Origin: Robbsia betulipollinis
GTDB lineage: Bacteria; Pseudomonadota; Gammaproteobacteria; Burkholderiales; Burkholderiaceae
Length of the DNA stretch: 64,000 nt
Assembly (NCBI RefSeq): GCF_026624755.1
Contig: NZ_JAPMXC010000011.1
Location: 50,435 to 114,434, forward strand
Direction of reading: 5' to 3'
Below the pieces are notes generated by a model. It was not told the DNA's origin, did not search any database, and saw only the letters and a list, made by a program, of their open reading frames with translations. The position numbers and the translations under genes are program-made. Positions 52,911-59,211 of the stretch are shown here, piece by piece (the first letter of the stretch is position 1; every line of letters begins with the position of its first letter).

Positions 52911-52967
52911 GGCTGTGTCCATGTCGGCTGTGTCATGTCGGCTGTGTCACGCCGGCTGTGTCACGCT
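52911..52967. repeat. 14/15-bp tandem repeat between convergent genes, four copies
   Basis: Four copies of a GGCTGTGTCAYGYC-type unit (lengths 15, 14, 14 and 14 bp), the last reaching into the 3' end of the SDR gene on the minus strand. It lies in the 168-bp gap between the pyrB-like gene and the convergent SDR gene. Confidence 0.8.
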
Positions 52968-53725
52968 GGGTTCGGCTGGCCGTTCGACGCGGACAGCCCC
53001 CCGTCCACCGGCAGGTTCACGCCCGTCACGAAACGCGCGTCGTCGCTCGCCAGGAAGAGAATCGCAAGCGCGATATCGTCGGGCTGTCCCGGGCGGCCGA
53101 GCGGAATGCGCTCCGCGAACTTCGCCATCAGCGCCTTGTCGTCCTTCATGTCCGCGGTCATGTCGGTCATCGTCATCGTCGGACAGACGGCGTTCACGCG
53201 CACGCCGTCCGCGCCATGATCCAGGGCCAGCGCGCGCGTGAAATTGGTCACCGCGCCCTTCGCCGCGTTGTAGATGCCCATGCCCCAGTCGCCCCCCAGG
53301 CCCGAAACGGAGGAGACATTCACGATATTGCCTTGCGAGCGGATCAGCGCGGGCAACGCCGCACGACACGCGTAAAACACGCCATCGACGTCGGTCGACA
53401 TCACCTTGCGCCAGTCCTCGACCGACGACTCGGTGATCTTGCCGGTGGTCGCGACGCCCGCGTTGTTGACCAGCACGTCGAGCTTGCCGAAGCGTGCCAG
53501 CGTATCGGCCACCGCCTTTTCGACATCGGCCTGACGCGCCACATCGGCGGCGCACAGCAGCGTGCGCTCGGGATCGAGCGACGCCGCCACCTTGTCGAGC
53601 TTGTCGCGCGAGCGGCCCACGAGCACCACCGATGCGCCTTGCGCGGCGAACATCCGCGCGGTCGCGGCACCGATGCCCGAGCCTGCGCCGGTGACGATCA
53701 CAACCTTGCCGTTGAAGCGTTCCAT
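52961..53725 (-). CDS. SDR-family oxidoreductase
   Basis: A 254-residue short-chain dehydrogenase. The cofactor motif is TGAGSGIGAATA, followed by NNAGVA; the Ser-Tyr-Lys triad lies in NVSSVSGLGGDWGMGIYNAAKGAV; NAVCPTMTMTDMT and NLPVDGGLSASNG close the fold. Typical of 3-oxoacyl-ACP reductase-like or diketone/hydroxysteroid-type SDRs. The start at 53725 has AGGAGA 9 nt upstream. Last chromosomal gene before the phage-derived module. Confidence 0.88.
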   Translation of the reverse strand: MERFNGKVVIVTGAGSGIGAATARMFAAQGASVVLVGRSRDKLDKVAASLDPERTLLCAADVARQADVEKAVADTLARFGKLDVLVNNAGVATTGKITESSVEDWRKVMSTDVDGVFYACRAALPALIRSQGNIVNVSSVSGLGGDWGMGIYNAAKGAVTNFTRALALDHGADGVRVNAVCPTMTMTDMTADMKDDKALMAKFAERIPLGRPGQPDDIALAILFLASDDARFVTGVNLPVDGGLSASNGQPNPA

Positions 53726-53864
53726 ATGAGCGAATCTCCTGTTTGACGGGGCGGCTCCGGACGATCTGACAGCGCGCCGGACGTTTGCGGCCACGTATGC
53801 AGAGCTTGCAAGGGTCGTTCCCGCGGCGGCAAACCCGTCTCGAAATTCTGTTCGAAACGGAATG

Positions 53865-53893
53865 TTGACTTTTATTTAAACACTATGTTTAAT
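53865..53893 (+). promoter_or_regulatory. Left-end promoter with CI-type operator
   Basis: TTGACT (53865-53870), exactly 17 bp, TTTAAT (53888-53893). The 15-mer TAAACACTATGTTTA (53877-53891), extended to a perfect 7-bp palindrome TTAAACA-cta-TGTTTAA, fills the spacer and covers the first four -10 bases. The same 15-mer, one base different, recurs at 62560-62574 with identical placement. A repressor there would shut this promoter, which points rightward. Confidence 0.75.
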
Positions 53894-53926
53894 AAGGGCG
53901 ATGTTAATCTCATAAAGGAAAAACGG

Positions 53927-54115
53927 ATGATCGATGATGCAGTCGTCGAGACGGCGCCCCCCGCCGTTGTCGATGGGAGGACAGGGACCGCCCCCTGTGG
54001 CGCCACGGTCGCGGCGAACGGCAGGACCGTGGCGATGCGTGCGGCATTCGCACGGATGTTGAAGGTCACCATGGTGGAGTGGGGGTTGGTGCGGGCGCCG
54101 CGTGCAGCACGGTGA
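53927..54115 (+). CDS. Small left-end phage gene under repressor control
   Basis: A possible 62-residue protein starting at 53927 with AAAGGA 8 nt upstream, 34 bp after the -10 of the strong left promoter. The sequence (MIDDAVVETAPPAVVDG, then ARMLKVTMVEWGLVRAPRAAR) has no recognised domain. The case for it is the promoter, ribosome site and operator, not its composition. A hairpin (GTGCGTGAA / TTCACGCAC, 54194-54230) followed by a short T-run lies 79 bp beyond the stop. It faces the leftward operon, so its transcript would be antisense to the tail-spike 3' end if read on. Confidence 0.45.
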   Translation: MIDDAVVETAPPAVVDGRTGTAPCGATVAANGRTVAMRAAFARMLKVTMVEWGLVRAPRAAR

Positions 54116-54293
54116 CAAGGCGTGGGAACGGGCACCAGGCTTCGACGGCGCCATTTTTGTCATGGAAGCACGGGACCTCGTCGCGCTATGCCGGTGCGTG
54201 AAAAACGCGCCACCGTTACGGTTCACGCACGATATTTTGCATCGCCATGCCTCCAGAACCGGACGGCATGGCGACACCTAGCTAACCCCGCAC
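54116..54293. other. Short gap with hairpin before the tail-spike 3' end
   Basis: No gene seen. A 9-bp inverted repeat (54194-54202 / 54222-54230, 19-nt loop) followed by GATATTTTG could end the small left-end transcript. Confidence 0.4.
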
Positions 54294-56849
54294 CTATACC
54301 ACCGACCAGTCGCCATCGGCCGCAAAGTATTGCAACTTCACGCTAGGCCGGGTAGTGGCGGACAGCACCAGCGTGGACGAACCGTCGATCGTCTTCCCAT
54401 TCCCCACGATCGTCAGCGCGTTGGCGGAAGCATCCGCGCGTTTCACCACGTGCACCTCGCCGTCATAGGGCATTGCCGGCAGCGTCGCGGTACCGGGCGC
54501 CGCGGTCGTATCGACCTTGAGCGCATAGTCGGCGATCGTGACAAGCGTCGTCGTGGCGCTCGGGCTGGTAACGAACTTGCGGATGGGCTGCATCAGACCC
54601 TGCACCTGTTTCACCGGTTGCAACTGCGCAGGGAATGGATGAGGATTGAACTCGGCCAGCGCACCGAAGTTGGCCATCGGGCACATCACGTAAACCTTCC
54701 CCGGCGAATTGCAGTCGACACCGAACTGAGTGATCGTCACGCCTTGCGCCAGCACTTTACCTCCCCACGACACCGGCGCGAACGTCAGACTTCCCAGTGT
54801 CCCGAAATTCGGGGCTGAATATTCGACCTGGGCGCTCGATCTCAAAATCGGACCGCACATCCCAGCCACATACACGGAACAGTAAAGCCCCTGCTGACCA
54901 TCCGCGACATTGTTTGCCGTGATCGGGATATAGATCGACGTATTGACCGGTGCGCTGTTGGTGCCGACGTTCGTTACCTCGACGATCAGCGGATTGTTGC
55001 CGACCATCCGGGAGATCGCTTCCGGTATGACCAATTGCACGCCTGCTGCCAGCCAATTCCGATACGTGTCCATCTTCACGGACCCGGGCGACGAAGACGT
55101 GCCGTTGTACAGGCTGTAACCTCCACCGTTCGCGACCAGACAGTTGCCGTTCACGCCCAGACCCATCGTCGCCGAATACGCGTTCGTGCCGACCACCAAA
55201 TTGCCGAGCGCGGGGCTTTGTGTCTTGATCGCGACATCGGACCGGTCCGCCAGGACCGGAACGTTGCGTTCAAAAGCGACCGACTCGTTATAGGGGGTGT
55301 TTCCCGTGATTTTTGAGAGGTCCAAAGTGGACCGATTGAAACATGAGAAATCCGATCCGTTTATCGTGCCCGGAAAACCGGAGATCGAAGCGGCGAAGGT
55401 GCCCGCGGCTCCGGTAACCGGCACCGTGCCGACGGGAAAGCTACCCAACCGGAAATACCCCAGTCCACCCAGACGTCCCAGCGAATAGTAATTGCGCAGA
55501 CTGTTGGCGAACAATTCATCCGGCAGGCGGTTGCTCAATTCGTAAGCCGACGTGCCCACCGGTATCCCGTAATAAGCGCCGCCGGCGATCGTATTGATAC
55601 AGGAACTGATCGCGGTCGGCGCATTCATTATCCAGGATTCGCTCAACGCTTCCACCGACAACTGGTGACCGTCGAGGTACATGCCGGAGTAGCTTCCGGT
55701 ATTGAAGTAATTGCACTGATACCAGCCGACCGGGCTGTGATATTGGTGGTAGCGATACACCGACCCGGCGAAGTTGTTCTCCGACAGCAATTCCGAACAG
55801 AATTTGCCGTCGGCGCCGCCGGCGATGATGAAATGGTCCTGCCCATTCTGGAGCCAGAAACGTCCCGCGCACCCGCCTTGCAACGAACAGCTGTCGAAGG
55901 TGATGTGCCCCGTCGACGTATTGCAGACCGCACCGAATTTCCCGTAAAGAGTCGTGACATCGCGCAGAATGCACTTGTTGTTGACGGCGATCCCCGCGAG
56001 TCCCGCCTTGAACGCGGAATACGGCAGCACATCCGTATGCCAGACGAAACCGCTCGGCACCGTCAATTGGCCGCCCGATACCAGCGTCGCCGAGGTGACC
56101 GAGACAGGCCAGTTGGCGTCGGTCGTGATCACCTGGATCTTTTCGAAAATTTGCCCTTCGTCCGGTAGCACGACGCCCGCGGCCATATCGGTCGTCGTGG
56201 CCGGCTGCCAGTTGAGCGTGGTACCGAACCTTGCGTCCAGCGTGGCGCCGTCGCCATAGATGCGGCGCACGCCCGTGAATGTCACGGGGCTCGCCAGTCG
56301 GTAGGAACCCGAACGACCGACGATATGAAGCGCACGCCCGGCCGCCGCCGCGAAGTTCGACGCATTCTGCAGTGCGGTGGAGAAGTCCGTCGAGGGATTG
56401 GGCCCGGCCGCGCTCGTCGTGGGATTGAGCGAAGTATTGGCCGGCCCCGAGACGGACGTCATGCCGAACCAGGTGCTTTGGACGTCGCCGGCGGGAATAT
56501 CGCGAATCACATAGCCGCCCGCCGCGGTCGCGAAAATCGCCCCCTCGTCCGCCGTGTAGGTGACGCCACTGGCCGGCACCGTATAGAGCCCCTCGCCGCC
56601 GCCGCCATCTCCAACGTAGTTGTAGCCCCGCCATTTGACGCGAGGATAGAGCGGACCCGCTCCCGCCTTCATTTGCGCGACGGTGTCATACGTCTTCCAC
56701 AAAGCGACGGAACTGTATGCAAGTTGGGTAATTTGTGAAGTCGTAAGGGAAACCAGCGCGCCAGCCTGATTGACCAAGAGTTCTTCGCTGCCCGTCGGCG
56801 TCGTACCTACCGGATACGCTGCGGGATCGTTGCTGGATGTGGTTGCCAT
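54294..56849 (-). CDS. Phage tail-spike protein 1
   Basis: An 851-residue phage tail spike. The first 80 residues (SNDPAAYPVGTTPTGSEELLVNQAGALVSLTTSQITQLAYSS, then VALWKTYDTVAQMKAGAG) are the virion-anchoring head, shared nearly unchanged with the second spike. Residues about 95-600 look like a right-handed beta-helix: short strands rich in Gly, Asn and Ser (GGAGGY-type turns, VRRIYGDGATLDA, HITFDSCSLQGGCAGRFWLQNGQDHFIIAGGADG). The C-terminus has a beta-rich cap (NALTIVGNGKTIDGSSTLVLSATTRPSVKLQYFA). Spikes bind and often degrade host surface polysaccharide, and so set host range; no catalytic pair is certain here. The start at 56849 has AAGGA about 11 nt upstream. It is the last gene of the leftward operon. 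Confidence 0.85.
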   Translation of the reverse strand: MATTSSNDPAAYPVGTTPTGSEELLVNQAGALVSLTTSQITQLAYSSVALWKTYDTVAQMKAGAGPLYPRVKWRGYNYVGDGGGGEGLYTVPASGVTYTADEGAIFATAAGGYVIRDIPAGDVQSTWFGMTSVSGPANTSLNPTTSAAGPNPSTDFSTALQNASNFAAAAGRALHIVGRSGSYRLASPVTFTGVRRIYGDGATLDARFGTTLNWQPATTTDMAAGVVLPDEGQIFEKIQVITTDANWPVSVTSATLVSGGQLTVPSGFVWHTDVLPYSAFKAGLAGIAVNNKCILRDVTTLYGKFGAVCNTSTGHITFDSCSLQGGCAGRFWLQNGQDHFIIAGGADGKFCSELLSENNFAGSVYRYHQYHSPVGWYQCNYFNTGSYSGMYLDGHQLSVEALSESWIMNAPTAISSCINTIAGGAYYGIPVGTSAYELSNRLPDELFANSLRNYYSLGRLGGLGYFRLGSFPVGTVPVTGAAGTFAASISGFPGTINGSDFSCFNRSTLDLSKITGNTPYNESVAFERNVPVLADRSDVAIKTQSPALGNLVVGTNAYSATMGLGVNGNCLVANGGGYSLYNGTSSSPGSVKMDTYRNWLAAGVQLVIPEAISRMVGNNPLIVEVTNVGTNSAPVNTSIYIPITANNVADGQQGLYCSVYVAGMCGPILRSSAQVEYSAPNFGTLGSLTFAPVSWGGKVLAQGVTITQFGVDCNSPGKVYVMCPMANFGALAEFNPHPFPAQLQPVKQVQGLMQPIRKFVTSPSATTTLVTIADYALKVDTTAAPGTATLPAMPYDGEVHVVKRADASANALTIVGNGKTIDGSSTLVLSATTRPSVKLQYFAADGDWSVV

Positions 56850-56961
56850 GATGTGATGTTTCCTTGATAGGGGATGAATGTGTAAACGGATAGAACGGGA
56901 AGGTGCCCAGAATCGCGGGTTGGCTGCAATCGGCGTTCGACGCCGATCGTTGCAAACGGAT

Positions 56962-57351
56962 TCAGGGCGAGGTCGTCGACGCCGTGGCGAGCGCCGCATC
57001 CGCCGCGACGCCGGCGAGCGCCGGTACGGCCACGGCAGCCGCGGCCGCTGCCCCCTCCGGCGCACTCGTGAAGACACCCAGCGAATGCCACAACTGGACG
57101 ACGCCATTGATGTAGGCGGTGATCTCCGCATGGATCGCCGTCCAGGCCGATTCCGCCAGCTCGGCGGTCGTCGTCAGGGACGCCACGAAGGTCTTCGCGG
57201 CCGCGAGCACGCCGGCCAGCTTCGTGGCGCCCGATGCCTCGGTGGTTTGCGCCAGCGAGACGGCTTCGGAAACGAACTGCTTGATCTTGTCGAGATTCTC
57301 CACGACGCCTTCGATCTTCGAGATCGCGGCCGAGATAGTGGTGAGGTTCAT
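56962..57351 (-). CDS. Small phage protein of unknown function
   Basis: A 129-residue, Ala-rich helical protein (MNLTTISAAISKIEGVVENLDKIKQFVSEAVSLAQTTEASGATKL, then VASLTTTAELAESAWTAIHAEITAYINGVVQLWHSLG). Residues 5-95 are likely a helical bundle; the tail is low-complexity. The start at 57351 is chosen because AAGGAG lies 7 nt before it, whereas the ATG two codons earlier would leave only 1 nt. It stands between an intrinsic terminator and tail spike 1. Not recognised; possibly a tail-associated or lysis accessory protein. Confidence 0.6.
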   Translation of the reverse strand: MNLTTISAAISKIEGVVENLDKIKQFVSEAVSLAQTTEASGATKLAGVLAAAKTFVASLTTTAELAESAWTAIHAEITAYINGVVQLWHSLGVFTSAPEGAAAAAAVAVPALAGVAADAALATASTTSP

Positions 57352-57371
57352 GGTCATGCTCCTTGTGGGAT

Positions 57372-57400
57372 AAAAAAACGCCCGTGCGAACCGCACAGGC
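57372..57400 (-). terminator. Intrinsic terminator upstream of the small phage gene
   Basis: A 9-bp stem with one mismatch (GCC, C/A, GTGCG / CGCAC) and a 3-nt loop followed, on the minus strand, by seven T. It stands between the endolysin gene and the small gene, inside a unit that should be co-transcribed. Confidence 0.8.
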
Positions 57401-57460
57401 AGGGGTGAACGCCGGCATGCATCGCGCGCGCCGGCGGAAAAACCTATCGGGGAATGCCGC

Positions 57461-57943
57461 TCAGGCGCCTACGACACCACCGGCCTGCTCGTAGAACGCA
57501 CAGACCTGCGCGAGCGAATGCTCGGGTTGCCGATAACCCGCCCCGGGCAGGCTTGCCCAGAGCGGTGCGACCTTGCCGATCGCGGTCTCGATCCGGCCCG
57601 CGTCGACGAACGCCAGCGCGCCGAACTCCGCGATCTGCCGCAGCGCGATCGCATCCTGCGATGCAGGACCGAAATCGGGCAGCGCCAGCAGCGGCGCGTA
57701 ATGCAGCCAGTTGGCGAGCTTTTGCTGATACGCGCCGGACGCGGTCGACCACAGTCCCGGGCGCACTTGTTTGGCCGGGCGTCCGCCGGCAAACGGATGG
57801 CGCGAAAAATCGTCGAACACTTCCGGCCTGCCATCGATGCCGGTCACGATCACGTCGTACCCCACCGCGCGTGTCGCGGGCGAGGTCGACGTTCCCTCCG
57901 CACGCTGGATCATCAGCAGGAACGCCCTGCGGTTGGGATTCAT
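57461..57943 (-). CDS. Endolysin, lambda R-type lytic transglycosylase
   Basis: A 160-residue lambda R-family muramidase-like transglycosylase. The catalytic Glu lies in LLMIQRAEGTSTSPATRAVGYDVIVTG, followed by VFDDFSRHPF, the GLWSTASGAYQQKLANWLHY stretch, LPDFGPASQDAIALRQIAEFGAL, DAGRIETAIGKVAPLWASLPGAGYRQPEHS. These match lambda R in order. It cuts peptidoglycan to 1,6-anhydro products when the holin opens the membrane. No signal peptide, so it depends on a holin. AAGGTGA lies upstream of the start, which overlaps the holin stop (ATGA). Confidence 0.92.
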   Translation of the reverse strand: MNPNRRAFLLMIQRAEGTSTSPATRAVGYDVIVTGIDGRPEVFDDFSRHPFAGGRPAKQVRPGLWSTASGAYQQKLANWLHYAPLLALPDFGPASQDAIALRQIAEFGALAFVDAGRIETAIGKVAPLWASLPGAGYRQPEHSLAQVCAFYEQAGGVVGA

Positions 57944-58197
57944 GGATTCACCTTCTGAATCGACGTCACCCGCGCCAGGATCATCACCACCGCGCCCAGC
58001 GCCGGCCACACGCTTTGATCCGCCGACGGGAACCAGTGCATCAGCGCCGGCAGCAACTGCGGCCAATGCTCGGCGAGCGTCGGCAGCAGATGCGCCAGCG
58101 CCACCGTGAGCACGGCAAAAGCAGCGGAGAACCGCACCGACGACCAGGTGTAGAACCGCCGCCAGTCGTTCACCAGGGAAATCTTGATATGGGTCAT
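57940..58197 (-). CDS. Holin-like membrane protein
   Basis: An 85-residue protein with an amphipathic N-terminus (ISLVNDWRRFYTWSSVRFS), a long hydrophobic stretch (AAFAVLTVALAHLLPTLAEHWPQLLPAL) and a second span (PALGAVVMILARVTSI). The small size, position directly before the endolysin and translational overlap fit a holin or pinholin. Class cannot be fixed without topology data. Starts 3 bp upstream of the previous gene's stop. Confidence 0.75.
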   Translation of the reverse strand: MTHIKISLVNDWRRFYTWSSVRFSAAFAVLTVALAHLLPTLAEHWPQLLPALMHWFPSADQSVWPALGAVVMILARVTSIQKVNP

Positions 58198-58613
58198 GGT
58201 TCACCTCGTTCTGGATGTTTGTCGGGCACGTCGGCGCCCTCCGTTTTGTTCTTGCGACCGAACACGAAATGCCGCTCGCCCAGGTACGCGGCGCTCGCCG
58301 CGGCGATATAGCTGGCCATGATGTTTTGCCCCGCTCCGACGCTCGCCCAGAACGCGACGAAGCCGAAGAAGACCGCCTGCAGGATGCCTTGCGCGATCAC
58401 CAGGCGTCGCCGCCCGCCGCCGCCCTCCCACTCCGCCAGGACCGGCAACGACGATGCCGCCCAGGCCAGCACCGCGATCAACAGCACCCAGACATATTTG
58501 ATAAAGGCATCGTTCGTCGTCTCGCCCGGTGGCGTCACGGTGACCGCCGCGTACGAAGCCGAAGCGGACAACGTAGACAGCACCAACAGTTCAGCGAGCA
58601 CGATGCGCGGCAT
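58194..58613 (-). CDS. Phage membrane protein, possible second holin
   Basis: A 139-residue protein with an N-terminal signal-like segment (VLAELLVLSTLSASASYAA), then two or three more spans (YVWVLLIAVLAWAASSLPVL, VIAQGILQAVFFGFVAFWAS, ASYIAAASAAYLG) and a charged C-tail. The arrangement resembles three-span phage holins (LydA/HP1-type). The start at 58613 is an ATG; a GTG at 58640 is an alternative. It overlaps the genes on both sides by 4 and 23 bp. Confidence 0.6.
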   Translation of the reverse strand: MPRIVLAELLVLSTLSASASYAAVTVTPPGETTNDAFIKYVWVLLIAVLAWAASSLPVLAEWEGGGGRRRLVIAQGILQAVFFGFVAFWASVGAGQNIMASYIAAASAAYLGERHFVFGRKNKTEGADVPDKHPERGEP

Positions 58614-59091
58614 GCCACGTTCCGATAAAAAAGTGCACACGCGTCGTCTCGTAAAAAAAGTAGAACGCCATCGCCAGATGAAGCGGGACCATCAGCGCCA
58701 GGCTTTTGAAGATGTTCAAGGTCGTGGTGACCTGCAGGTACAGCGCGATCATCCAGAGAAACATCGCGCACAGCGCGCATAACCGACGCGCGCCAGCGAG
58801 CCGCCAGATCGCGTAGTCTTCCCAGCGCCGCCCCCACAGGAATTCGATCAACGCGCACTGCAACATGAAGGTCCCGACGGCGATGAAGGAATATCCCCAG
58901 ATGTCGTCGATGCCGATGCCCGCGAGGACTTGATGCAGGACGCCGGTACCGTCGCCGTTGGCCTGCCCGCTATACCCGAGCGTCATCATCTGCCAACCCA
59001 TGTAGATTTCGGCGAGCAAGGTGTGCCGCGCGGCAAGCCGGCCCGGCAGCGGCGGATCGTAGGCGAAGCCATCACGGTTTCGGTTGCGCAT
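58591..59091 (-). CDS. Phage membrane protein of unknown function
   Basis: A 166-residue protein with a soluble N-terminus (MRNRNRDGFAYDPPLPGRLAARH) and three or four spans: YSFIAVGTFMLQCALIEFLWG, LCALCAMFLWMIALYLQV and SLALMVPLHLAMAFYFFY, plus a possible first one near residue 30. I do not recognise a family. It is the first gene after the terminator that follows tail spike 2, and it overlaps the next gene by 23 bp. Possibly a lysis accessory or superinfection-exclusion protein. Confidence 0.55.
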   Translation of the reverse strand: MRNRNRDGFAYDPPLPGRLAARHTLLAEIYMGWQMMTLGYSGQANGDGTGVLHQVLAGIGIDDIWGYSFIAVGTFMLQCALIEFLWGRRWEDYAIWRLAGARRLCALCAMFLWMIALYLQVTTTLNIFKSLALMVPLHLAMAFYFFYETTRVHFFIGTWHAAHRAR

Positions 59092-59110
59092 GGTGGTCAG
59101 GGCGTGGACG

Positions 59111-59133
59111 AAAAAAAACCGCCCGGGGGCGGT
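59111..59133 (-). terminator. Intrinsic terminator between tail spike 2 and the lysis genes
   Basis: A 6-bp GC stem (ACCGCC / GGCGGT, 4-nt loop) followed on the minus strand by eight T. It separates the second tail spike from the membrane/lysis genes. Confidence 0.8.
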
Positions 59134-59211
59134 GGTGGGTGAACATTGAAAGACGGAACGTCCGGCAGCCGGCTGCGATACGTCTACGCAATAGCCGGCC
59201 GCGGAGCGTTC

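Noticed and set aside
53872..54135. 87-codon minus-strand frame over the left operator
   Set aside because: Antisense to the promoter and small gene; no ribosome site and no domain.
56929..56947. Hairpin ATCGGCGT-tcg-ACGCCGAT before tail spike 1 as a fourth terminator
   Set aside because: The stem is good but no T-run follows on the minus strand; also it lies partly at the 3' end of the small gene's neighbourhood rather than after a T-tract.
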